A stretch of DNA of 64,000 nucleotides from Parelaphostrongylus tenuis (Eukaryota; Nematoda; Chromadorea; Rhabditida; Metastrongylidae). Position numbers and translations under genes: made by a program. Shown piece by piece: positions 1-13,600 of the stretch. The first letter of the stretch is position 1; every line of letters begins with the position of its first letter. Where the stretch lies: assembly GCA_019055375.1 (NCBI GenBank), contig JAHQIW010004663.1, positions 124,001 through 188,000 of the forward strand, given 5' to 3'. The notes below the pieces were generated by a model. The model was not told the DNA's origin. It saw only the letters and a program-made list of their open reading frames with translations, and made no database searches.

Positions 1-139
1 CGACCGCTTTCACTTTCACTATCTGATTTCGTTGAACATAACGAGTCAATCTGAAGAGTAAATCAAGATTATTATAATCGAATTTTCTGCAAAAGTACTT
101 TTTATAGACAATTTCAACTCAGATGGTTGAAGTGTAAAG

Positions 140-391
140 GATAAAGGATAAAGCTCTCGGCGTTGATCAATCCCTTAGGGATGCGCCATGCATTCGACTT
201 CAATTTCTAACTTCGTTTAAGGTGATTGAATGCATATCTGGCCTTTACAATGACTCGCGGTGGCCTCCCGCTGAACCGAGTCAGTGCTGCTTATCCTCCC
301 AGACAAGTCTGAGACCTGCCTGGTACCAATTCACCGACCCCGGAAGGATGGATGGCTTGGTGGGCCATGAGCGCGAGATCGAACCATGGTT
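140..391 (-). mobile_element. tRNA-derived SINE, family 1, head truncated
   Basis: Matches the complete copies at 16676-16983 and 60410-60717 from the tail (ATAAAGCTCTCGGCGTTGAT) to the B box (GAGATCGAACC, read on the minus strand as GGTTCGATCTC). The tRNA head upstream of the B box is missing. Confidence 0.75.
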
Positions 392-907
392 GCAGTGTAC
401 AGAACAATAAATGAACAAAAATTACATCAGTCATCAATTCTCTCAAACTTTCGCTTATATGCACGAGTTATCAATTTCTTAGAGATATTTTACCCGTACT
501 AGGAAGCATTTAAATGCCCAATGTAGTGATTTGTGACCGCCCCTACTAGTGAGAAGAAAATGGCATTTACTAATAATGCTCATATTTTTGCATTATTGCC
601 TATTAGAAGTGGTGTCGTTGAAAAAAAAAAGAATGACGACCATTAGCCATCGAAGATATATCTGCGATAGCCGGAACATTTGCTATACACGGTGGAAAAC
701 AACCTCATCAAAGAAGATAATCGACGATCTATACTTTCGAGCCACCGCAAAAAGATTCTCGATCAATCTGAAAAGAGAAAAGATAGGCTTCCATCTTATT
801 CACGCAGTTTTTGTATAATTATTTTTTTGAAATGTGAGTAACAAGATCTAAACCTAAAACTTCACATTCGTTACATAAATATATTTATATCTATCAATTT
901 ACACTTA

Positions 908-1012
908 GGCGCGGAATAACGCAGTGGTTTGAGGTTAGTGAGTGGACAGTTGGTGAGTGTATCACAAAGCTAGGTGGTCAGCAAAGCGTTGGTTCGATTT
1001 CTTCCTTCAAAA
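908..1012 (+). mobile_element. Possible tRNA-like SINE head
   Basis: An A-box-like AACGCAGTGGTTTGAGGT and a B-box-like GGTTCGATTTC are about 70 bases apart, which suggests a tRNA-derived Pol III promoter, with a spacer longer than in a true tRNA. No cloverleaf could be drawn with confidence. No other copy recognised here. Confidence 0.3.
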
Positions 1013-1686
1013 CTGGCATGCAACAATCAGCGAACAACTATGGCTCGCTTTAGCTCAAATACCTCTAGGAATGCAAAGATAGTGGTCCTGAAAATCCTTC
1101 AACGCTGGAGAAGACTGAATCTTTAAGCAGCAGTCGAATCAACACGCGAAATAATCGAAAACCTTTGTGGATGATGATTGCGAGGAAACGAATCAAATTG
1201 CAGAATTGCATGTTACCACATAATGACTTGTGAATACGGCCTTGTGAAATCAAACGATAGAAAATCAGCAACTCTCTAGATAAGAGAATCTTTAGTATTA
1301 TCCAAAGACACACTCTTATTCTCTAAGCAAATGGCCTAACAAAATTTGAAAAAATGGCATACATTTTAATGAGATAAAAATTGACGAAAGATAATGATGA
1401 ACAGCTTCGCACTTTTGTCATAATTCGAACGAAATTCTTAGGGAACTATTTGAACGGACTGTGATATATCCCGATCTCGCAACAAACATTCCTTTGTTTT
1501 AGTAACTCCTTTTATCTGTGGAAATTTTGTGAAAAATCATAAAACATCAAGTATTCATCTGTCATCTTAGAAAATCGTTTCAACGCAAAATTTATAGAGC
1601 CGTGCACGGACACAAGTTTTATTTTGCTATACAGTTAGAGTTTGGCTGATCTTTAAAGTTTGTAAAATTGGAAGGTAGTAGCTTAC

Positions 1687-4600
1687 TTTTCCGATTGACC
1701 AAGACACTTAGACATGAGGTCCGATGACGATACCAAGAAAAATGTCGAGTTATTTGCTTCCGTTGCAACGGATTTTGCTATGTAAGATTTACCCGTACCA
1801 CGAGGACCAAACAATAGAATTCCCCGGCATGGCTTCCCATTACCTATAAAATTGACTATTTCATACGAATTGCATCAACTGTATTTCATTCAATAACAGA
1901 AGACACTACGAAAATTTGACCTTTGTCACTCTTGAAATTACAGCAGGAGAAGCAACGAGTTTGATTACGATCATTTAGCTTGTTGAAAAAGGAAAATCCT
2001 GCGCAAAGACGTCAAACGTTCACTTCTTTAAGAACATTGCATAAGTACTTTTATTACTATCAGTGGAAAGTCATTTTTTGTCATTAGAAATTTTTACGAG
2101 ATTGGAATTATGGCACCGATCGCATCAACAACGTGTAAAAAATGAAAAACGTTCCATTGCACTTGTCATTATGAACACCACTCCATTCTATATGCGTTAA
2201 ACCATGGTGATACAAAAAGCAATGGGCGATTTCGTCGCCTCAAGACCTACAAAAACATTTACAAAACATCACTAAAACTCTTCGCTTCTTTTCTTTCTCT
2301 TCTTCTCCCTTCTTCTCCTCTCTCCGTTTCCTTCTCGCGCGAACGCAACCCATACGCAAATTTAGCCGCTGGCTCTTTTCAACTCGAAGGGGCCACACCC
2401 GTCAGCTTGTACCAAAGTGCAATGCATGAGTCTCTACTACCAAAGTAGTACCTGCTTAGTTAGGGAGCTCTCACAATCAAGAAGGCGAGCCATGGTGAGG
2501 CCCATGCCTTTGATTGGGGCTGACCGAGGGTTTAAGCTACTCAACGGCTGGATTTTTGCGTATCTTAAAGCTCTTTTGTTTTGCTTCACAATAATTTGAG
2601 CGAACACTAAGTACAAGTCTGGCCTGGTACCAACTTACCGACCCCGGAGGGATGGATGGCTTGGTGGGCCGTGAGCGCGAGATCGAACCATTGACCTCGT
2701 GTGCGACGCAGGGCACCTCTAACCACTGCGCCACATGCGTTCTGACCTATCTTATCTTGGAAATATGAAAATTATGACGATTGAAAGTATTTTGAAAAAA
2801 CATATGTGCCATAGGAGTGCATTTCATTTTGGCATGATCTATGTAAAATGTGTAATTTATAGCCTAGATGCGAGGCCACCGCGAGTCATTGTAAAGGCCA
2901 GATATGCATTCAGTCACCTCAAACGAAGTTAGAAATTGAAGTCGAATGCATGGCGCATCCCTAAGGGATTGATCAACGCCGAGAGCTTTATTTTTAAGTA
3001 CAAGTAAACCGCGATTCTTCTCTACAAGAATCGGAAATTGAATATATAGCCCAGAATGCAACTTAGAGAATAAAGAGTTAGTGAACAAATTCCGGGTGTA
3101 GATGAGCCAGTGTTACTCAGAAAAGATACCAGTCCATAAAGAGAAGGTGGTGATCGCCTAGTCGGTGTCTAAAACGACGATTTGAAATTGACAGTCGAAG
3201 TTTGTCCTCTATGGTCCAGTCGATATGTAACGAAAAAATTCAAAGTCCACATCTCAACAATTGTTCGTCATTTGACACAATTGCAAAGGTGAAAAAGCCC
3301 AATCAATGTGTGGACTTTAGGACTGAAAGAACAACAGAAGTGATCGTCGTGGTGAACTTTGATGAACAGGAGATTTTAAACGACATTCGATGAGCGCAGT
3401 GATTCAACCGAAGTGAGGTTCTCAGACACTTCACAAGATCAAGTTTCCATCAATCAGGGGCTTCAACAGCCTATGATGATCATCATAGGAAACAGCACTA
3501 ACTTTTCAAAACCGCCCAAACCACAGAAGCAGATGACTTTGTTATAGAAATGGAACACAAACATCCAAGCAGTTATGACCGATATGTTAATTAACTTTTC
3601 TGATAGGTACAGAATTTACTACCAAAACGTCACAAGTTATATAGTACTACTAATCCAACTTTTTCACTTGTTTAGAGTACTAATGATCACTCAGTAAAAG
3701 ATCAAATAAAATTGTATAATTTTGCATATTATATTCCCCTTCATTATTATTTTGCTGCAAAAAGAACAACGTTATGGTCGAAAACGATAAATGAATCAAT
3801 CGATAAAAGTGATTTTTCAACAGATACCTCTTTCCGTATTATAAAAAGTTGGCTAAAGTCAATATGTCACTAAGATGATAAGTTGGCATTTCATCAAGAG
3901 GCGGTCAGGTTCACACATGAACGAGACCATTGAATAATGGCTTCAAAACACCGAAACGTGTGCAAACCACAAACCTCAAACTGGCTGCTACAATTAACTA
4001 ACAAGGCCTTTTCAAAAAAATAAGTACACTATTGAAATGGCTAAAATTTGAGCTACCAAATGACTAATGAAAACCCACAAATAAATATGCATTTAGAACA
4101 AAACGTCTCCATAGAATCGTGTGTTCAGAAGAACACATGAGGTCCCCAAAGGGCTTAGCATCTAATTTTCGTCTACAAGCATAGTACCGTTACAAAACTC
4201 ACTGATATCAGCAGAAACATGAACCACAAGAATACGTCCTTATGTAGACATTAAACTTAACTTCAGCTCCTCAATACAGAATCAACTGCAGACAATACAA
4301 CAAAGGAAGAGGAAAGCTGTTGTTCACTAAGTATTACAGTCGCCGTGGAGAGAGGAACTAAGAGTAACACCAATAGCCAAACGAAAGTAATCAAATCAAG
4401 CGGTTCCCATATCTTACTATTGTGCATGAATTTACTTCAATAACTTACTTGCCTTAGAGGATAACAAGAAATCAACCCTTTTCCTCCAAAAACATTTCAT
4501 ATTCCTAGATGAATAGTATATCAAACAACGTAATGATAACTAGTACTATAACGTTACATTACTACTCCGCAACTGCACTTCAAATCGTTTATAATAAACA

Positions 4601-7600
4601 TGATATCAAATTCCTCCCAGATGGTTTATCGCCTTATCGTGATTGGGTGTTCCTGGGTGCCGGACAGTGCAGCGCAGATGAGGGTTCAACCTCAGCAGGG
4701 CCACCCAACCTGGAAAGGAGTCCGACGTTTTTGCTCCGAAAGTCCAGCTAAAAGCAAAACGTACCGGAAATGACCGCCGTCCTGGTAGTTACTAGTCGCA
4801 AGGTGGTAATCTCTCCCTGATCCACAAGCGCTGGCGCTTACTCTGATGTGGTGACGACCTAAGCCCCGAATAGGCTTACTTCGGGACTCTAAGGAACAAA
4901 ACGGCTAAATCAGCACAGCTTTTGTGTGCTGGGACTATACAAGTAAGTGAAATCAATTTGACAACGCTAAAGCAATTGCAATCCTATCAGCGTCTGCAGA
5001 ACAAGGAATGAACTCGTCCTACGTAATAAAACCGTCAGACTGCTACCAGAACCGCATCACAAAATACCGAACCAATGTCATAAAATTAACATATCTCACA
5101 ATGCTGTTTAAGAAGCTTTCAGCCCCCACCCAGTCTTGTGACGGATACAAAATCTTTATGATGAATCGACGTTTCACAAAAATGTTTGAGGCGTGGCACG
5201 AAAACTATGGCGTTGTCTAAAATTTCTTGACATTTCGACACTGTTGTTAACTCAATTGCTATTTCTTCAAAGAAACCAACTGATCAACAATATAATCACC
5301 ACCATGATCAGTGGTATGCAACCACCTGCTGAGCAATGATCAAATATTTTTTTCACAAAAAATGAGGTAGGTGGTAAAAAAAAAGTCGGTGAGGCCACCT
5401 TTGAGCATGGTCGTAGTTTTAAACTCTTTTCTCCCGCAAATGCTACTTCAGAGCTCGAAAGAGTGACAGTGCGATAGAGCAATATCAGGAAAATTCGGGT
5501 ATGCCACCATGATGCAGCTCAGTTTCTTCGAAATGTAGCGAGTTGACTTTGAGATGAGAGGTGGTTGATCAATGAATAAAGTGTCCATCGTGACACCACT
5601 TAGCAGTAGCCCATTTTACTTAGACGGGCGATGGTACTGAGGACATTACAAAGTGTCTATCCAAGTTACTAGAACATTCTCCAACAAATCAGTCTTTTGG
5701 CGACAAGCCCAATTGAGATAGAAAAATTGGAAAAATCAATAGCGTGAAACACTCAATATTTCGGCTTTTATGAATTAAATTATACAGTTCTCTAAGTCTC
5801 TTGACTCTAATCACCCACTTTCAGTCAATACTAAAATGTCTCAGAAAGCCCATTTGCACATAGTATGAATATACAAGTGAACCTCATATTTTGGTCCAAA
5901 AATGGTCCTCCCGAACTCTCGGAACAATTTTTCCGCGTTTCAATGTCGACGAATTCGACGGGGGGTTTAGTTCACCTTCGCTAAATATTCGATATCAGAC
6001 ATGTTGTGTTTTGTCTGACAGAACAGAACAGCTGCTGCCTGTGAATCCCCCGCAGCCGACGTCGTGCTCATTGACCGCTCCGGTCGCCTGAGAGGGCTTT
6101 GGCATGGACGGCTTTTGGATGACGACGATGAAGGGGCGTGACAATGTGTGGCTATGCTTTCGGCATAGAAGACATTGACGGCAAATACCAAACCGAGCAC
6201 CGAAGATCCCATCACTCGCACCAAAGATGAAATTTGGAACACTTCGGAAATCGACGAAGTTATGCCAACATGACTCATTTGTCACCCGCATAGCAGGCAA
6301 TCCGCTATTATATTCTGCTGTTTCACTCTGGTCGGTGTTATTGGAAACACAGCTCTATTACTATATATTCTGATTCATAAACTCTTTCAGAACTCCATCT
6401 CATCGCATTTCATAGCACAACTGTGTGTTACCAATCTAGTTGCATTACTTGCTCTAATGCCTTTATTTCTTAACACAATATGGACGGGTATTAACGTGTT
6501 TCAAAACAGTAACTTTATGTGTCGATTGCAGGCAAGTGTTTTGACTTGTTTCCACCTTATCTTTTCTATATATGATCAAAGTCTGGACAATCTCTATCAT
6601 GCTTTTGACGTACTTACTCGACCATATCTCTAAAATATTTACCTTGCACATATTTAAATGTGTGTCGTACTTCATAAAATCATGCTAAATCCACTTTTCA
6701 ACTCAAATAGAATTGATTAGTCTTCATTTAAATTTACAACACTTTTTACCCATTAGGAAGGAAGAAAGAGAAAAGTATGTAAACAAAAATTGTCAGTATC
6801 CAAAGCAGAGTAGAGTGAAACACTCATGAGCTACGAGAAAAGTTGATAACGATCACGGGCAATAAGTAGCACTATTCCCAACAAAATATTCATTTCACAT
6901 TCAATGTTTTAAATATGAAGCAATCTCAAAGAACTTTCTTAAATTCGTTCTTCTTCAACGACTTACTGTTTACAACTAACTAGTTAAAGAATTTGTATCT
7001 GCAGTCCTTACATAACGCTATTTTCAGGCAGTTTTGACTTGCATAGTATAGACAATGATGGCATTGATGGCTCTTTGCCCCCCGTTGACATTTGCCAGAA
7101 TTCACTACGACCAAGTGTTCGGTCTTCGGCCGGGGATATTCTGCATGATTTCTTGAGTGATACAATTGGTCCCAGCCTTGCCATCCGCCACAAGTGGACA
7201 CATGGCCATTTATGACCCTTCGCTTCGACATTGCGTCTGGGGTCACTCAGATTCCGCTTGAAGTTTCTCATCTACTTACTGATTCTTCGTATTCATACCT
7301 CCCGCATTCTCTTCTTACGCGTATACACGTGTACTTGGAATACTCTACCACAGCCCCATTGTGTTCCATTGGCTTGGTATAAATATGTAGCAACAAGCAA
7401 AAAATTGCGTATTTTCTTCGGAGTGCGCAGTGTGAGTTGCACTCGCGTTTACATGGTGCTTTCACAAGATAAAGGTTTTCCGCTAAAGTTTTAGTAAATA
7501 TTCAATAGCTTAAAATGGCGATATTAAAAAAATTCAGTTTCAAATTGATTGGCAAATGTAGGTTTTTAGTGAGCTGTAGCAAGGAAATAAAGAGAGCATT

Positions 7601-10600
7601 TCACTCACTGAGTGAACAGCTCATCTTCACAGTGGGTGTATTGGTAAATGTGTAGTGAAATTCGTACGCTGAAGAGATCAGAAAGAATGATATGTTACTA
7701 AAGGCCTTCTATAAAATTTTTTCTAGTAAAAAGAACGCACACGTGTCCTAAACTTTTCAATATTAAGATCTTCTCAATGAGGAAACAACGCATCTCCATT
7801 TCTTACTTCTTATTTCTTGACTATATGTAACAATGTAAAACCAAAACACATTTTCCTCAATGTAAAACTTTTTCAAGAACCTTCTGTAATGTGAATTTTA
7901 ATATGCAGTCGAAGAGTTTCATAAAGCCCACAATCATCAATTTCAACATACTATTCATTGTTTCTCAATTTTCAGTCACTGTTATAACTCTTAAGCATTG
8001 CTTGAATAAAATTTTCACACCTGATAGATTAATATCATTATTTTCTTGGTACAACTTATTGTAATTGGCAGAATGCCGACATCACTATGATTGCATGGTA
8101 TTAGAGAGCTCCAAACATAAACGTTATATCAACATCAGTAATTTACAAGTGTGTAGAGAAAATCTTAAACTATTAAAATACCACAGAAAACTACAAATTA
8201 TTTTCAGAACGGTAAAAAAACCCTAATCACATACCAAGAATCGCGAACCGCGGCTGCGATTTACACTGCGCGTAGCGATTACAACTGGTGGTCCTGGAAG
8301 GGTCAATCTACAGAGAACTGCTAATGGGGAATCTGAATAGGGATTACCGTTCGATCGAAGACATTCAGTTTAAGGCTGGAATCAATAGATTGTACAGCGA
8401 AAACAAGATCACTAGATTTTGAGCCAAAGAGAGACATGTATGAAAGATAAGGATAAATGCCAAAACTCAAGGAATCACTGCATAATTGAAAAGCATAGAA
8501 ACCTCAAATTATACAACTAGATTTTTCGAAGAACCAGAAATAAATTAGTAAGGTATAGTTAACTCTTCTCTGTAGTTTAGCCGTACTTATCGTGCTCAAA
8601 GTAACACAAAAACAAAACAATTTGCTCTTTCTCAAAGGTTTGAGGAAGACTATTCAACTAAGAGAAAACGATTTGTTACAAATGATGATACTAGGGAAAA
8701 AACGATTGAGAAAACCACGCAGTTATATTAGTATATACTCTATGAGTAAATAGGTTATTATCTAAGATTACTCATTGATAGGCAACACACTCGATCGCAG
8801 TCGGAAGTTGATTTCGCGCTTCACACATACCGAGAGCACGTGCAACCATCACAGCACCGACACCAGCGATCTGTTACCGTTAGCACTTCCATAGATCTGA
8901 TAGTAGCTGTCAGCGACCAATTTTTAACGGGTTTGGTCAGGCAAGCATATCAGCATGATTGGTTAGTTGCTGACATCTCTGACATTTCAAGGAAAGTGAT
9001 CAAGTGCCGTTCTACGCGGTGACAATCATGCACGCCAAGCATGCTTGGCATGTTCACACAAATGCGTTTTGGCCGGCCATCTGTATGTTCCTCGCCTTCA
9101 CTTAATGCCTCGCCTTGCTGGCACTTTGAAGAGCCAGCTTATTATGATGAAAGATGGACACGGCACTGACAGCAAGAACTCATAATAAAAGTGCTACGAA
9201 CAGATATCAACACGTACCATCGCATAATCTACATGCCCAACTTATCTGGACTGAATCCATTGTTAATAATAATCCTATGCTGTGAGATGGATAAAAGTAA
9301 GCTTCAACTGTAGCTGAATATGAAAAGAATCTCTCTCCAAAAAAGGATATCATCCCAACGGCTTATAGCCAATTGAGTTCATACGATATCTTATGATTCC
9401 ATTTCATGGCAAATTGCTAAGCTTTAGGCTCAGATATTTTTATTACTATACCATACTAAGGGACGCGCTGTAGTGTGTTTAACATGCTAGATTTCACCAT
9501 GTTATTGACGGATTCAATCGATGTCTGATCAGAATAAATATTCTCACCGTCATAATTATTATTTGAGCTATAATGTCATGTGGTCTGTTAGTGGGCACTT
9601 GTACAGCCCGAAACACGTGCTTTCAGTTTCGTCAACCGGGCAGAACCCCTTCGTCAATTAGTCTTTAGCCAATCCTCTCGGGCGCCCCTACTCTCCCTAT
9701 AAAGAGGTAGGTGACGACAAACGATTTACACTGTAAGTCAAGTGGAATTATCACCAAATATACAGTGTTGCACACTCCATTGCTCTTTGGCTGGGAATTT
9801 GGTTATATTATACGCTTATTCCACGGATCTCTCTCTTTGAGGGATCCCGCCCACTTAGCCGCGAGGGCACGTGCCGCGTCCTCAGGTAGTGGATAGGGGA
9901 ATTAAACGCGAATTGAAATCGACCGTGGTGCTTTCTAAAGACGTAGGCGGATTCAGGGGATGAGCTCCCTGCTTCTGCAGCGACGATTTAACAAACTCCA
10001 TTTCCACGAGTCAAGTCGGCCAAAAGCCTGCAATCAAGCGGCTGGCAAGTACGTGGGAGGCGGTTAGGAGTCGCCGCCAGATAAGCTCCTCCCGCTCCTC
10101 CGAGAGAGATCGGAAAGTTACTTGTGAGTACAACACCCCCACGTTTACGGCTTAGCAAGCTATACGCTGGGTAACTAATTGCTAAAAACAGTAACAAATA
10201 TGGGTCTCATTTCCCTGACCCCGAAAGAGCCCTTGGTACAGCAGCGCCAGGTAGGACGAGTACGGAGAAACTACTAAAATTTTAGGACCAGACTAGGCTA
10301 CCAAGATCGAAACGAACTAAAATGACGATCTGTACCTACAATGCAAGAACCCTTGCTCACGAATCCGTTGTAGAAGATCTATTGATTCAAGCAAGAAGGA
10401 TGAGGTACGACGTCATTCGTCTAACTGAGACGAGAAGACGCCATCCCTTTCACGCCGTTTTTGTTCCTTGGAGCATGCGATAATGGAGATGTCGGCGGTA
10501 GTGGCATCCTCGTCAAATCGAATTTGACCGTGAACATCGAGTCATCTGAACAGGTAACAACCCGTATCGGACGATTACGGTTGAAACGGTGTGGTTGGTT

Positions 10601-13600
10601 CAATGCCGGCTTTCACCATCTTCGTTGCTTACGCATCAACATCAAGCTATGACGAAGACGAAGTCGAAGCGTTCTATATGAACCTCGAAAAATTCTTCAG
10701 AGAAGATCATACATTCTTCAAGGTCATTGTCGGAGATTTCAATGCAAAAATTGGGCCTAGAAGAACGTCTGAAGAACGTCACGTCACATTGGGACCCACG
10801 ACTAAAATGGAACGTACAGGGTGAGGGGCTTCCTGAGTTTATCATGACGACCCAAATCATCCATGGTAACTCACAATTTCAAAAGCCTCACCCTCAGCCA
10901 TGGACTTGGGAGTCCTCCAGTGGGGAGTAATATAACGAAATAGACCACATCTTAGTAAATCGAAGGCTTTGCCTGACCGATGTCGTTGTTGCTCCTAAGT
11001 TCTACACGGGATCAGACCATTGTCTCCTTCGCGCAACGTTCCGTTTTTCGCAGAGAGGAGAGAAAGCCGCTAAAATCAAACAACGAAGTCCCAGAACTAC
11101 CATAAACTGGGATATATTCAAATCCCTAGTCGGCTCTTGGGAATATACCGTTGTCGACAACATCGACAAAGAACACGATCGGCTCGTGAAATATCTTCAC
11201 GTTACCGCTATCCGCTATGAAAGTCGAAAATCCTAAAGTCACGAAGAGACGCTTGTCTCCGTAGACACTCGAGCTGATACGTCGACGTGGAATCGCACGA
11301 ACTACAATCAGCCGAAACTTCACGTCCGATCTTGCGAAACGCTGCAGAGAAGGGATAAGAGAAAACCTCAAAGAGAGACGAGCAGCAGTTATGGCAGAAG
11401 CTGGGAAGAGCATTCGCAAGCCCAGCGAGGCTTCGCCAATTATAAAACTAAGATGAATACACTCCGATGCCCTGACGGGACACTTACAGCTTCCAAAAGG
11501 ACAGTGAAGAAAAACATCCACTAGTACTAAGCGCATCTCTTCGCTAGCCATGTCCTCTTGCCGTCATATAATTTGAAAAAGGAGGAATCTGACGTTCCAC
11601 AGGTCCTCCCTTCCAAAATAAGACATGCTATATCGTCGGTGAAGAACAGAGCAACACCCAGTCCACACAGGATTAGACCGCAACACTTGAAAAACCTATC
11701 TCCAGCTCTCATCAACACCCTGGCTCGGTTCTTAACTCGCTACCCATCAAAATGCAAGTTTCCCATTCAATGGAAACCAGCAAGACCGTCCAATAAGGGA
11801 GACCTTCACGACACAGGCAATTATCGCCCAATCAGATTGCTGTCCGATGTCTATAAACTCTTCACTCTGGTCATTTTGAACAGGATTGACAGAACACTTG
11901 ACGAAAGGCAGCCATGCGAACAAGCCGGGTTCCGAAAAGGATTTAGTACCACAGACCACATCCACACAACTACAAGACTCAGTGAAGTTTCACGAGAGTA
12001 CAAACAACCACTTCATCTCACTTTCATCGATCTGAAGAAAGCCTTTGATTCAGTGGAAACAGAAGCGGTTACAGAAACTCTGGATAACCAGAACGTCCCT
12101 ACTCGGTACATAATGATCCTTCGTGAGCTTTATAGAGATTTAGCAACCAAAATATCTCCATTCTACAACAATATCACCATTGACGTAAGAAGAGGGGTTC
12201 GACAAGGCGATACAATCTCGCCAAAACTATTCACTGCCACCCTACAAAACGTCATGCGAACATGAGAGTGGGACGACAGGGGCGTGAGAATTGACGGTTG
12301 ACAATTGAACCATCTTCGCTTTGTTGACGATATGGTCCTCATAACACCAAGTATCAGCCAAGCGGAACGAATGTTGACCGATTTCGATAACGCCTGTGGA
12401 AAGGTTGCTCTTCAACTTAATCTAACGAAAACGATGTTCATGAGGAACGGATGGGTTTTGAATGCCCCATTCACGCTCAACGGAACGACAATCTCCGAAT
12501 GCTCTACTTACGTCTATCTAGGTCGTGAAATCGACATGATGAACGACCTAGCTCCAGAGTTGAGCAGGAGGAAACGAGCGGCTTGGGGAACGTTTAAGAG
12601 CATCGAAGATGTAGTGTAGAGGACAAAGAACATCCGACTCCGTGCCTACCTTTTCGACTCGACAGTTATCCCTGCCCTAACATATAAAGCGGGAAACCTG
12701 GTCGCTACATAAGCAGGATGGAAGATCACTTGGCATTATTGAACGCACAGTCGAAAAGTCAATTCAAGAAGTATCCCGTATCGCTCAAATGAGAGGAAAG
12801 ATCCAAAGTTCCGACGTACGTCAACGTTCGAAAATCGGAGACGCCGTTCTACACGGCAAGATATCGAAAATAAGGTAGGCCGGACACGTGATGCGCTTCA
12901 ACGACAATCGATGGACAGAGCCGTTACCGATTGGATTCCTCATGACATCAAGCGCTCTACAGGAAGACCACCGACCCATTAGTCCGATTTCTTCACGAAA
13001 GGTATGAAAGAAAGATATGATGCTCAGCGAATCCCTAGAGCGAGGAGGACCCACTGGGCTACTCTTGCACGCGATAGGGAAAAATGGAAGTGTTGCTGGT
13101 ACCCGCTCGAGTCACTCGAAGATAAACGGGACCTTTATTTCGAGTGCTCAAGATCGAAACACGAGTATCGGGCTGTACAAAGGCTTATTAGCAGACTACA
13201 TGACACTCTGGCTAAAATAATAATTGTGAGATATATTGGAATTTGAGCATGGTTCTAATAAAACACTCGAAATAAAATTATTTTCATCGTGTTTGGCAAC
13301 CTACGATCTATACAGTTGAGAACAGATAATAAATTCAAAGCCTTCTGGAAACTTCTTCACACTCAAACCTCACTTCCCAAAGCTTAAAAAGTCTTGATTT
13401 TTACTTTTGCTTTGTTTTCTCGAGCTATATACATATATATACACATATATACAAACATGTGCGTATACATTTACGCTTACATATACATGTAGTACATATG
13501 TACATATATAATATACAGGTATATATGCATGTTGATATGTGCACGTACATGTACGTGCGCATGTTCTATATGCATAGTATATATATGCATGTGTATGCGC

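Larger units (their letters stand above)
9540..13290 (+). mobile_element. Full-length RTE-type retrotransposon copy with inverted, hammerhead-containing ends
   Basis: The element runs from about 9551 to 13279. A degenerate target duplication flanks it (ATTCTCACCGT at 9540-9550, ATTTTCATCGT at 13280-13290). The left end (about 9553-9641) and the inverted right end (about 13149-13235) are imperfect inverted repeats of about 75 bp. Each contains remains of a hammerhead core, on the minus strand at the left and on the plus strand at the right. The right end continues into a tail (about 13236-13279) containing GATATATTGGAATTTGAGC and ACACTCGAAA. The same tail occurs at the ends of the non-autonomous elements at 32605 and 54811. 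A 5' region (9650-10320) precedes the decayed endonuclease/RT frame. That the inverted ends belong to the RTE, rather than to a separate element it landed in, is an inference supported by the shared tail and the outer duplication. Confidence 0.7.

Noticed and set aside
908..1012. True tRNA gene
   Set aside because: A- and B-like boxes too far apart and no cloverleaf; kept only as a weak SINE-like entry.
3935..3965. GGCTTCAAAACACCGAAACG as a hammerhead remnant
   Set aside because: Only the GAAA side resembles the motif; no core or stem I.
6169..7390. Readthrough or TGA-as-Trp recoding of the receptor
   Set aside because: One stop is TAG, the gene is nuclear with introns, and gsa-1 here uses the standard code; a pseudogene is simpler.
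9020..9140. Hydrophobic segment [14 protein letters not shown] as a TM helix of the receptor pseudogene
   Set aside because: Followed by TAA, no splice context, and no TM6/TM7 hallmark.
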